Source: Gammaproteobacteria bacterium
GTDB lineage: Bacteria; Pseudomonadota; Gammaproteobacteria; Magnimaribacterales; Magnimaribacteraceae
Direction: 5' to 3'
Assembly (NCBI GenBank): GCA_012965075.1
Contig: DTSY01000153.1
Location: 3,728 to 61,231 of the forward strand
Length of the DNA: 57,504 bases
The first letter of the stretch is position 1, and every line of letters starts with the position of its first letter. The translations under genes and the position numbers were made by a program. This document shows, one piece after another, positions 34,606 to 42,063 of the stretch. A model generated the notes under the pieces. That model ran no database searches. It was not told where the DNA came from and saw only the letters and a program-made list of their open reading frames with translations.

Positions 34606-34630
34606 AATCTTGACAAAATTAGTCGGGATT
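34606..34630 (+). promoter_or_regulatory. Type 1 IscR operator overlapping the iscR -35
   Basis: The 25-base stretch has CTTGAC on the left and AGTCGGG on the right with an A/T centre, agreeing at about 20 of 25 positions with the type 1 (Fe-S IscR) consensus as I recall it. It covers the -35 box, the location used for autorepression in E. coli. Confidence 0.7.
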
Positions 34631-34637
34631 ATAGAAT
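34610..34637 (+). promoter_or_regulatory. iscR promoter
   Basis: Perfect -35 TTGACA (34610-34615), 16-base spacer, -10 TAGAAT (34632-34637). The ATG at 34648 is only ten bases past the -10, so the mRNA would have a leader of about four bases: effectively leaderless, consistent with no Shine-Dalgarno in front of iscR. Confidence 0.7.
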
Positions 34638-34647
34638 ACCCATCATT

Positions 34648-35097
34648 ATGCGCTTAACTACAAAAGGAAGGTACGCTGTAACTGCTTTATTAGATCTTTC
34701 TTTATACCAATCGGGTAAAAAGTTTATTTCAATTTCTCAAATAGCATCAAGACAAACAATGCCAGTTTCCTATTTAGAACAATTGTTTAGAAATTTGAGG
34801 AGAGCAGGTATTGTTGAGTCGGCAAGAGGACCAGGCGGAGGATATAGACTAAGCAGACCGAGTACGGAAATTAATGTTTCAGAAGTAGTGGCGTCTGTAG
34901 AAGATAAAATGGATGCTACTCAATGCGGAGGAGCAACTGATTGTAATTCAGGAAAAAGATGTCTTACGCATGATCTTTGGACAGAGCTAAACGAACAAGT
35001 GGATAGCTTTTTATTAAATAAATCTCTGCAAGATGTAATTAAAAATAAAAGGACTTCTTTATCTAGGAAGCAAGAAGGGTTAATTGTTACAGGTTAA
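34648..35097 (+). CDS. iscR: Fe-S cluster regulator IscR
   Basis: 149 residues, Rrf2 family. Winged helix begins MRLTTKGRYAVTALLDL with the wing RGPGGGYRLSRP; the [2Fe-2S] ligand loop CGGATDCNSGKRCLTH keeps all three cysteines and the histidine. It senses Fe-S status and represses its own operon when loaded. It heads the isc operon and lies divergent from the kor operon, sharing 210 bases of regulatory DNA. Confidence 0.97.
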   Translation: MRLTTKGRYAVTALLDLSLYQSGKKFISISQIASRQTMPVSYLEQLFRNLRRAGIVESARGPGGGYRLSRPSTEINVSEVVASVEDKMDATQCGGATDCNSGKRCLTHDLWTELNEQVDSFLLNKSLQDVIKNKRTSLSRKQEGLIVTG

Positions 35098-35099
35098 TT

Positions 35100-36317
35100 A
35101 TGATTAAGCTGCCAATATATCTAGATCATGCTTCTACTACTCCTGTTGACCCTAGGGTAGTTACCAAGATGCAAGAATGCCTTTCCCTAGAAGGGAACTT
35201 TGGTAATCCTGCTTCTAGATCTCATCAATTCGGATGGAAAGCTGAAAAAGCTGTAGAGGAAGCAAGGGAAAATGTTGCTTCTTTATTAAATTGTGATCAT
35301 AGAGAGATTGTGTGGACCTCTGGAGCCACCGAAGCAGATAATTTGGCGATTAAAGGGGCTGCCAGGTTTTATAGGAAGAAGGGTAATCATATTATTACCT
35401 CAAAAATAGAACACAAAGCTGTTTTAGATAGCTGTAGGCAGTTAGAGAGAGAAGGCTTTGAAGTTACCTATCTAGATCCTAAAAGATCTGGAATTATCAG
35501 TCCTGAGTCGGTGTTAAATGCAATTACAGAAGAAACAATTCTTGTTTCAATTATGCACGTAAACAATGAGATTGGAGTAATTAATGATATTGAGGCTATA
35601 GGTGAGGTTACTAGAAAGAAAGAAGTTCTTTTTCATGTAGATGCTGCACAAAGCACAGGAAAAGTTTTAATAGATTTGTCAAAGTTGAAAGTTGATTTAA
35701 TGTCTTTTTCAGCCCATAAGACTTATGGGCCAAAAGGAATAGGTGCTTTGTTTGTTAGAAGAAAACCAAGAGTAAGATTGGAGGCACAGATTCATGGAGG
35801 TGGCCATGAGAGAGGCATAAGATCTGGAACCCTACCAACTCATCAAATCGTTGGAATGGGAGAGGCCTTTAGACTAGCTAAGAAACAGATGAATTCAGAT
35901 AATTCACGTATCAGAGCTTTGAGGGACAGATTTTGGCAAGGCTTACAAGGAATGGAAGAAATTTATTTAAATGGAGATTTGGAAAGAAGAGCTCCTGGTT
36001 TTTTAAACGTGAGTTTTAACTTTGTGGAAGGAGAATCATTGATAATGGCTTTAAAAGACATAGCTGTTTCGTCAGGTTCTGCTTGCACTTCTGCAAGTTT
36101 AGAACCCTCGTATGTACTAAGGGCTCTAGGGCTTAAAGATGAGCTTGCTCATAGTTCAATTCGTTTTGCCTTAGGAAGGTTTACTACAGAGGAAGAAGTT
36201 GATTACACAGTTAATTTAGTAAGAGAGTCAATAGTACAATTAAGAGAACTTTCCCCGCTTTGGGATATGTTTAAAGACGGTGTTGATATGGATAAAGTAG
36301 AATGGGTTTCACATTAA
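35100..36317 (+). CDS. iscS: Cysteine desulfurase IscS
   Basis: 405 residues; PLP enzyme supplying persulfide sulfur for Fe-S clusters and tRNA thiolation. Motifs: YLDHASTTPVDPRV, TSGATEADNLAIKG, PLP Lys207 in SAHKTYGPKGIGAL, GGGHERGIRSGT, and catalytic Cys329 on the mobile loop SSGSACTSASLEPSYVL. Start two bases after iscR. Confidence 0.98.
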   Translation: MIKLPIYLDHASTTPVDPRVVTKMQECLSLEGNFGNPASRSHQFGWKAEKAVEEARENVASLLNCDHREIVWTSGATEADNLAIKGAARFYRKKGNHIITSKIEHKAVLDSCRQLEREGFEVTYLDPKRSGIISPESVLNAITEETILVSIMHVNNEIGVINDIEAIGEVTRKKEVLFHVDAAQSTGKVLIDLSKLKVDLMSFSAHKTYGPKGIGALFVRRKPRVRLEAQIHGGGHERGIRSGTLPTHQIVGMGEAFRLAKKQMNSDNSRIRALRDRFWQGLQGMEEIYLNGDLERRAPGFLNVSFNFVEGESLIMALKDIAVSSGSACTSASLEPSYVLRALGLKDELAHSSIRFALGRFTTEEEVDYTVNLVRESIVQLRELSPLWDMFKDGVDMDKVEWVSH

Positions 36318-36329
36318 GGGAGGATAGGA

Positions 36330-36734
36330 ATGGCATATAGTAAAAAAGTAATAGACAAGTTTGAAAAAACTTTAAGAGAACCAGAAAAAAATAGTGTAGG
36401 AAGATGGGATCCTTCTGAAGAAGATGTGGGCACAGGCATGGTTGGCGCACCAGCGTGCGGCGATGTTATGAGACTACAGATTAAATGTGAGTCCAAGGGT
36501 GATTCGCACATCATAAAAGATGTTAAATTTAAAACATATGGCTGTGGCTCTGCTATAGCTTCCTCTAGCGAAATTGTAGATATGCTGATAGGTAAAACTC
36601 TAGAAGAAGCCCGAGATATTAAGAATGTAGATATCGTCAAGGCGTTAGACTTGCCTCCAATCAAAATTCATTGCTCAGTTTTAGCTGAAGATAGTATTAG
36701 ACAAGCTATTAAGGATTATGAAACTAAGGTTTAG
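36330..36734 (+). CDS. iscU: Fe-S cluster scaffold IscU
   Basis: 134 residues. The three cluster cysteines are present (GAPACGDVMRLQI, KTYGCGSAIASSS, IHCSVLAEDSI) with the assembly aspartate replaced in layout only slightly (VGTGMVGAPACGD). It keeps LPPIK just before the last Cys, the motif that HscA chaperone recognises, although hscA is not in this operon. Strong AGGGAGGA ribosome site. Confidence 0.97.
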   Translation: MAYSKKVIDKFEKTLREPEKNSVGRWDPSEEDVGTGMVGAPACGDVMRLQIKCESKGDSHIIKDVKFKTYGCGSAIASSSEIVDMLIGKTLEEARDIKNVDIVKALDLPPIKIHCSVLAEDSIRQAIKDYETKV

Positions 36735-36753
36735 AGAAAATTAATTTTAGTAA

Positions 36754-37110
36754 ATGAATCTCCCAAAAACCTTCGACCCCGGTAGTTTTACTATGTCGAG
36801 TGCCGCTATAGAGCACTTCAAGAACAGTCGTTCTTTAGAAAAGGGAGATATGGGAATAAGGTTTTCTGTAGAAGAAGCTTCAGGTTGTTCTGGGTATAAC
36901 TATGCCATGGATTTCGTTGAAAACCATGCGGATGAAGATTTTGTTTTTAATTGCGAAGACTTAAAAGTTTATATTGATCCTCAATCTTTCACCTATCTGA
37001 AAGGTACAAAAGTAGATTTTGTGTCTGAAGGCGTTAATGAAGAAGTGAAGTTTTTAAATCCAAATGTAAAAGCAGTCTGTGGTTGTGGAGAAACCTTTGA
37101 AATAGATTGA
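36754..37110 (+). CDS. iscA: Fe-S assembly protein IscA
   Basis: 118 residues of the A-type carrier family. The three conserved cysteines are in ASGCSGYNYAMDF and AVCGCGETF. About ten residues longer at the N-terminus than E. coli IscA. It delivers clusters or iron to [4Fe-4S] targets. After it, hscB and hscA would be expected; instead a 46-base gap leads to fdx. Confidence 0.94.
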   Translation: MNLPKTFDPGSFTMSSAAIEHFKNSRSLEKGDMGIRFSVEEASGCSGYNYAMDFVENHADEDFVFNCEDLKVYIDPQSFTYLKGTKVDFVSEGVNEEVKFLNPNVKAVCGCGETFEID

Positions 37111-37129
37111 TAAACATATTTCTTTTTTC

Positions 37130-37155
37130 TATCCATATTAAATATCCATATTAAA
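37130..37155. repeat. Perfect 13-base tandem duplication before fdx
   Basis: TATCCATATTAAA occurs twice, head to tail (37130-37142 and 37143-37155), ending one base before the fdx ATG. It fills most of the iscA-fdx gap, exactly where hscB-hscA normally sit, and replaces any ribosome-binding site for fdx. Confidence 0.9.
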
Positions 37156-37156
37156 A

Positions 37157-37495
37157 ATGACAAAAGTTAAAGTTTATCCTCATGAAGAAATCTGCCCGGA
37201 AGGAGTAGAACTGGAAATCGCCTCAGGAGAGTTTCTTTGCGAAACTCTTTTAGATAAAGGAATTCCAGTAGAGCATGCTTGCGAATTATCCTGTGCTTGC
37301 ACGACGTGCCACGTTATTGTCAGAAAAGGATTTACTTCTTTGGAAGAAGCTACAGATTCGGAAGAAGATATGTTAGACAAAGCGTGGGGGCTTGAACCAG
37401 AATCTAGATTGAGCTGTCAAATAGTTATTGGCTCTGAAGATTTAGAGATAGAACTCCCTAAATACACAATTAACATGGTTTCTGAAATTAACTAA
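37157..37495 (+). CDS. fdx: [2Fe-2S] ferredoxin of the Isc system
   Basis: 112 residues, adrenodoxin type. Cluster cysteines in EHACELSCACTTCHV (CxxxxxCxxC form) with the fourth in SRLSCQIVI. It gives electrons during cluster assembly on IscU. ATG start without a visible Shine-Dalgarno. It lies between iscA and iscX without the chaperone genes. Confidence 0.96.
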   Translation: MTKVKVYPHEEICPEGVELEIASGEFLCETLLDKGIPVEHACELSCACTTCHVIVRKGFTSLEEATDSEEDMLDKAWGLEPESRLSCQIVIGSEDLEIELPKYTINMVSEIN

Positions 37496-37502
37496 GAGAT
37501 TT

Positions 37503-37697
37503 ATGAAGTGGATTGATATAAATGAAATAGCCATTGAGCTGATAGAGAATTATCCAGAAATAGATCCTAGAAATATTCTTTTTACAGACTTACATAAATG
37601 GATTTTAAGCCTAGAAGATTTTGAAGATGAGCCTAATAGATCAAATGAACAAATCTTAGAAGCTATCCAAATGGCTTGGATAGAAGAATTAGAGTAA
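37503..37697 (+). CDS. iscX: Fe-S assembly protein IscX
   Basis: 64 residues, the usual size. MKWIDINEIAIELIENYPEIDPRNILFTDLHKWI and the ending QILEAIQMAWIEE match the IscX family (conserved W, DP, FTDL and AIQ.AW). An acidic modulator binding IscS competitively with frataxin. Seven bases after fdx. Confidence 0.97.
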   Translation: MKWIDINEIAIELIENYPEIDPRNILFTDLHKWILSLEDFEDEPNRSNEQILEAIQMAWIEELE

Positions 37698-37717
37698 CTA
37701 TTTTTTGGGTTAATAAG

Positions 37718-37723
37718 TATAAT
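37718..37723 (+). promoter_or_regulatory. -10 box of the ndk promoter, GC-rich discriminator
   Basis: TATAAT followed directly by a GC-rich discriminator (GCCGCGCC), uncommon in this AT-rich DNA and typical of promoters under stringent or growth-rate control. Start near 37730; AAGAGG ribosome site at 37745-37750. The -35 region is weak. Low GC context makes the discriminator stand out. Confidence 0.5.
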
Positions 37724-37756
37724 GCCGCGCCAAAAGCGGTATCCAAGAGGAAACTG

Positions 37757-38161
37757 ATGCAGACTACTCTTTCAATAATTAAACCTGACGCCGTCCAAAA
37801 AGGCTATACAGAAGACATTTGTACTAGAATCAAAGAAAGCGGACTAAAGATTATAAGTAAAAGACAAGTTCTACTAAGCAGTGAACAGGCTGAGGGCTTT
37901 TATGATGAGCATAAAGGGAAGCCTTTTTTTGAGGCTTTAATTAATTTCATGACTTCAGGGCCTGTACAAGTTCAAATTCTGGAGGGCCTTGATGCTATAT
38001 CCAAATATCGATCGTTGATGGGTAATACAAACCCAAAGAAAGCCAAACCAGGAACATTACGACATGATTTTGCGGAGGCAATTGACGCCAATGCGGTTCA
38101 TGGTTCAGATTCATTAGAGTCAGCAGCAAGGGAGATTGCCTACTTTTTCCCTGAGCATTAG
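37757..38161 (+). CDS. ndk: Nucleoside diphosphate kinase
   Basis: 134 residues from ATG 37757, preceded by AAGAGG; a longer frame from 37676 overlaps iscX and its extra 27 residues are not family-like. Motifs: QTTLSIIKPDAVQKG at the start, catalytic His115 in NAVHGSDSLESAAREI. It equilibrates nucleoside triphosphates. Here it lies between iscX and rodZ; rlmN and pilF, which usually follow ndk, are absent. Confidence 0.97.
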   Translation: MQTTLSIIKPDAVQKGYTEDICTRIKESGLKIISKRQVLLSSEQAEGFYDEHKGKPFFEALINFMTSGPVQVQILEGLDAISKYRSLMGNTNPKKAKPGTLRHDFAEAIDANAVHGSDSLESAAREIAYFFPEH

Positions 38162-38175
38162 GTTAAGAAGGGAAT

Positions 38176-39045
38176 ATGGCAGAAAAGGAAAAAAGAATTT
38201 ACCCCGGAGAGCTTTTAAAAGAAGCAAGAAAGAAGAAAGGACGTAAATATAGAAAGCTATCTTCTGAATTAGGCATCCCTGAAAAATATCTAGAAGCTTT
38301 AGAGGAGAATAACTTCTCTATCATGGCTGGACCTACTTATGTAAGAGGGTACTTAAGAGCTTATGCAAAAAAATTAGATCTAGATCCAGAACTAGTAATA
38401 ACAGCTTTTGAAAGATACTTAAAAGATAGAAGAAAGCAAGAAAAGAGCTCTTTAAAAAAAGATAATAAGAAAGGTAGAAAACAGAAGTTTTCATTCTTAT
38501 ATGCAAGTATTCTTTTAGTTATTATCTTATTAATTATTTTTGTACCTGAAAGAAACACTGAAACTTCAGAGAATAAAGGAATTGATACCTACACTGAAGA
38601 GGAAATACCTGATTTCAAGGAGATCTTGCCTGGTCTAGAAGTTGAAAAGGAAGTAAATTTTGAACAAACTTCTTCAACAATTCCTCCAAATCTAACTATT
38701 TCAGAACTTTCTACTGATAAAGAAGCCTCAAGTGCTGTAATTGAAAAAGCAAATGACCAGATAATTGAGGCAATTAACACAATAGAGATGAATTTCTCTG
38801 GAGATTGCTGGATTGAGATAATGGATAACAATAGGAGATTAGAATACCAGTTAGCCAAAGCAGGCTCTTCAATTTATGTTAAAGGGGCAGGTCCGTTTAA
38901 GTTAATTATAGGAAACAGCAACAGAGTAGAGTTGTTTTACAATGGAGCAAAAATTAGCCTTGCCTCTACCACAAATGTTAAAACTAATGTAAGTTGTTTG
39001 GTCTTACCAAAAGGAAGATGTAGTGAATTTACCTTGCCAAATTAA
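38176..39045 (+). CDS. rodZ: Cell-shape protein RodZ
   Basis: 289 residues. N-terminal Xre-type helix-turn-helix (GELLKEARKKKGRKYRKLSSELGIPEKYLEALEENNF and the YVRGYLRAYAK motif), a basic juxtamembrane segment, one membrane helix near residues 107-124 (FLYASILLVIILLIIFVP), a polar linker, and a C-terminal DUF4115 domain (from about 205, GDCWIEIMDNNRRL). It ties MreB to the inner membrane. Its 3' end overlaps ispG by 23 bases. Confidence 0.92.
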   Translation: MAEKEKRIYPGELLKEARKKKGRKYRKLSSELGIPEKYLEALEENNFSIMAGPTYVRGYLRAYAKKLDLDPELVITAFERYLKDRRKQEKSSLKKDNKKGRKQKFSFLYASILLVIILLIIFVPERNTETSENKGIDTYTEEEIPDFKEILPGLEVEKEVNFEQTSSTIPPNLTISELSTDKEASSAVIEKANDQIIEAINTIEMNFSGDCWIEIMDNNRRLEYQLAKAGSSIYVKGAGPFKLIIGNSNRVELFYNGAKISLASTTNVKTNVSCLVLPKGRCSEFTLPN

Positions 39046-40138
39046 AAGAAGAAAATCTAAACAAATAATGGTTGGCAACGTTCCCATTGGCGGTGGTGCA
39101 CCTATATCTGTGCAAAGCATGACAAATACTGACACTCGAGATGTTAAGTCTACTCTAGCCCAAATTAACAGTCTTAAAGAAACGGGAGCTGACTTAGTAA
39201 GGGTTTCTGTACCCGATCAAGATTCTCTTGCAGCTTTTAAGAAGATAAAGAAAAAATCACAACTACCCCTTATAGCTGATATACATTTTGATCACAAACT
39301 TGCATTAGGAGCCATTAAGAATGGAGCTGATTGCTTGAGAATTAATCCAGGAAACATTGGAAAAAGAGAAAAGGTTGAAGAAGTAGTTTCTGCCGCTAAG
39401 GATTATGGGGTTCCCATTAGAATAGGAGTTAATGCAGGGTCTCTTGAAAAGAAGCTACAGAAGAAATATGGGGAACCAACAGCGGATGCATTAGTCGAGT
39501 CTGCCCTAAATCATGTTGAAATTTTAGAGTCTCTCGACTTCCAGAATTTTAAGCTGAGCATAAAAGCTTCAGATGTTTTTCTTACCATGGAAAGTTATAG
39601 AAAGATTTCAAAACTAATTGAACAACCTCTTCATTTGGGTATTACAGAGGCTGGAGGCTTTAGATCTGGTACGGTTAAATCTGCGGTAGGCCTAGGATCC
39701 TTATTACTTGATGGCATAGGAGATACCATTAGGATTTCTTTAGCTTCCGAGCCTGAAAACGAAATAAAGGTGGGTTTCGATATACTCAAAAGCCTGAAAC
39801 TAAGATCTAGAGGAATCAACTTTATTGCATGTCCTAGCTGTTCGAGGATGAATTTTGATGTCATAGGAACTATGAATCAACTAGAAAAACGCTTAGAAGA
39901 TGTCTCTGAAGATTTAGATGTAGCTGTAATTGGATGTTATGTAAATGGCCCTGGAGAATCTAAGCAAGTTTCTATTGGAGTTACTGGCGCTTCACCTAAA
40001 AACTTAATTTATATAGACGGTAAGCCTGATCATAAGATAGATAATGATAACTTGGTGGATCATTTAGAATCTCTAATTAGAGAAAAAATTAGCAAACAAA
40101 AAAATAATCAGAATACTGTTATCGCAAAATCAGATTAA
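39023..40138 (+). CDS. ispG: 4-hydroxy-3-methylbut-2-enyl diphosphate synthase (flavodoxin)
   Basis: 371 residues; the penultimate MEP-pathway enzyme. GTG start with AAGGAAG upstream, inside the rodZ end. Motifs: VGNVPIGGGAPISVQSMTNT, ADIHFDHKLAL, CLRINPGNIG, GVNAGSLEK, and the [4Fe-4S] ligands in ACPSCSR and VIGCYVNGPGE. Co-located with rodZ and hisS as in most gammaproteobacteria. Confidence 0.98.
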   Translation: MNLPCQIKRRKSKQIMVGNVPIGGGAPISVQSMTNTDTRDVKSTLAQINSLKETGADLVRVSVPDQDSLAAFKKIKKKSQLPLIADIHFDHKLALGAIKNGADCLRINPGNIGKREKVEEVVSAAKDYGVPIRIGVNAGSLEKKLQKKYGEPTADALVESALNHVEILESLDFQNFKLSIKASDVFLTMESYRKISKLIEQPLHLGITEAGGFRSGTVKSAVGLGSLLLDGIGDTIRISLASEPENEIKVGFDILKSLKLRSRGINFIACPSCSRMNFDVIGTMNQLEKRLEDVSEDLDVAVIGCYVNGPGESKQVSIGVTGASPKNLIYIDGKPDHKIDNDNLVDHLESLIREKISKQKNNQNTVIAKSD

Positions 40139-40141
40139 GAA

Positions 40142-41413
40142 ATGGCTAAAATCAAATCCATAAGAGGGATGAATGATGTAACTCCAAAAGAAGTTGCAAT
40201 ATGGCAACTTGTGGAAAAAAGTATTCGCTCAGTCTTTAGCTCATACGGTTATGAAGAGATAAGGCTTCCTGTAGTCGAACAAACAGAATTGTTTGCAAGA
40301 TCAGTTGGGGATTCCTCTGATATTGTTTCAAAGGAAATGTACACATTTGAAGACAGAGGTGGAGACGGAATCTCTTTGAGGCCTGAAGGGACAGCTGGTT
40401 GCGTCAGAGCATGCATAGAAAATGATCTATTAAGGATTGATTCACCACGACTTTGGTATATGGGACCAATGTTTAGGTATGAAAGACCCCAGAAAGGTAG
40501 GTCCAGACAATTTCACCAGGCCAGCGCTGAAGTTTTTGGTATAGACCATCATAATGCTGATGCTGAACTAATGATGCTGGCTAAGAGTCTATGGACTGAT
40601 CTAGGTATAAGAAACAACGTCAATCTTGAAATTAATAGCTTAGGTAATTCAGAAACAAGAAAAAAATATAAAAGCCTTTTACACGAGTTCTTTAAAGGAT
40701 TTTCAAGTGAGTTGGATAAAGATTCTCAAAGGCAACTAAAAGAAAATCCTCTGAGAATTTTAGACTCAAAATCTGAAACAATAAAAGGTTTGTTAGCTGA
40801 TGTGCCTTCAATACTAGATCATCTTGATTCTGAATCTGAAGACCATTTTAATAAATTAAAAGATTTACTTACTCAGTCAAATATTGATTTTGAAGTAAAC
40901 GATAGGCTTGTAAGAGGACTAGATTATTACAACAAAACAGTATTTGAATGGAAAACGAAGGACTTAGGAGCTCAAGACACAGTATGTGGAGGAGGAAGGT
41001 ATGATGGTCTTGTGGAACAGCTAGGCGGGAAAAAGTGTCCTGCAACTGGTTTTTCTATAGGTTTAGAAAGGCTAGTTCTTCTAGTAAAAGAACACTCAAA
41101 AGATAATGGCCCTAGTACTAATAATTTAGATTGTAATTTTATCTGCTTAACTTCAGAGTCGATTTCTTATGCTCTACTAAATGCCGAGAAGATTAGAAAA
41201 GAGATTCCTTCTCTCAATTTGAAGGTAAACTTGCAAGCTACAAGTGCTAATTCTCAGTTCAAAAGAGCTGACAAGTCGGGATCAAAGATAGCTTTGATTG
41301 TTGGTGAAGAAGAGTTAAAGGATAATACAATCTCAATTAAGAATCTGAGAGGAAAAGAATCCCAAGAAACTCTTAGTTTGGATCAAGTTATAGAAACACT
41401 AAAAAAACTATAG
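40142..41413 (+). CDS. hisS: Histidyl-tRNA synthetase
   Basis: 423 residues, class II. IRGMNDVTPKEVA start, motif 2 with LRPEGTAGCVRAC and GPMFRYERPQKGRSRQFHQ, histidine-specific RGLDYYNKTVFEW and GGGRYDGL, motif 3 GFSIGLERLVLL, then the C-terminal anticodon domain. It charges tRNA-His. Three-base gap from ispG. Confidence 0.99.
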   Translation: MAKIKSIRGMNDVTPKEVAIWQLVEKSIRSVFSSYGYEEIRLPVVEQTELFARSVGDSSDIVSKEMYTFEDRGGDGISLRPEGTAGCVRACIENDLLRIDSPRLWYMGPMFRYERPQKGRSRQFHQASAEVFGIDHHNADAELMMLAKSLWTDLGIRNNVNLEINSLGNSETRKKYKSLLHEFFKGFSSELDKDSQRQLKENPLRILDSKSETIKGLLADVPSILDHLDSESEDHFNKLKDLLTQSNIDFEVNDRLVRGLDYYNKTVFEWKTKDLGAQDTVCGGGRYDGLVEQLGGKKCPATGFSIGLERLVLLVKEHSKDNGPSTNNLDCNFICLTSESISYALLNAEKIRKEIPSLNLKVNLQATSANSQFKRADKSGSKIALIVGEEELKDNTISIKNLRGKESQETLSLDQVIETLKKL

Positions 41414-41423
41414 TAATAATCAA

Positions 41424-42062
41424 ATGGTAAAGCTTTCTTCAACCGAAGAAGAGAATACAGAATTTCTGAGTTCATTATGGGGTAGTTATAAGTATCTGCT
41501 CTTGCTCTCGTTGATTTTGTTAGGTGGTGGAATTATAGGGTGGGAATATTGGTCTCAAAATAAAGTAACTAAGTTACAGGATTCTTCAGACATGTACGAA
41601 TCTTTTATAAATGCATTAAATGATAGTGAGTTAGATCAAAAGGTATTGGCTGAAGAGATAGTTCAAAAATACCCTAACAGCCTGTATGCAGATTTAGTAA
41701 CTTTTCATCTAGCTAAAATTTTTGTGGATCAAAACGATCTAAATAAAGCTGAAGAATACCTAAGATGGATTTTAGATAGGCACGATTCAAAATGGGGCTC
41801 AGATTTTGATCCAATTGAAGTTACAGCTAGATTAAGGCTAGCAAGAGTTTTAATAGCAAATGAGAATCCTGAAAAGGCTATAGAGGTAATTGAATTCTCT
41901 CAAAGCTTGAATGGTTCACTTTATGAAGTTAAAGGAGATGCAGAAGAACAACTGGGTCAGTTTTCTCAGGCTAAATTAAGCTATCTTAGGGCACTGGAAT
42001 CCACTCAAAGCCAGTCTATACAAGCTTTATTAAAAATGAAATTAGCCAACTTGGATAATTGA
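41424..42062 (+). CDS. yfgM: YfgM, ancillary SecYEG translocon protein
   Basis: 212 residues. Short cytoplasmic N-terminus, one membrane helix near residues 23-42 (LLLLSLILLGGGIIGWEYW), then a periplasmic TPR-like domain (SLYADLVTFHLAKIFVDQNDL, ARLRLARVLIANENPEKAIE, AEEQLGQFSQAKLSYLRAL). YfgM works with PpiD at the translocon. The hisS-yfgM-bamB-der order supports the call. Confidence 0.9.
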   Translation: MVKLSSTEEENTEFLSSLWGSYKYLLLLSLILLGGGIIGWEYWSQNKVTKLQDSSDMYESFINALNDSELDQKVLAEEIVQKYPNSLYADLVTFHLAKIFVDQNDLNKAEEYLRWILDRHDSKWGSDFDPIEVTARLRLARVLIANENPEKAIEVIEFSQSLNGSLYEVKGDAEEQLGQFSQAKLSYLRALESTQSQSIQALLKMKLANLDN

Positions 42063-42063
42063 T

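Noticed and set aside
37722..37742. Regulatory hairpin in the ndk leader
   Set aside because: A seven-pair stem with a seven-base loop exists on paper, but the predicted transcript start falls inside it, so it would not fold in the mRNA.
37676..37756. Longer ndk overlapping iscX
   Set aside because: The extra residues are not family-like; ATG 37757 has a proper AAGAGG site and starts at the conserved QTTLSIIKPDAV.
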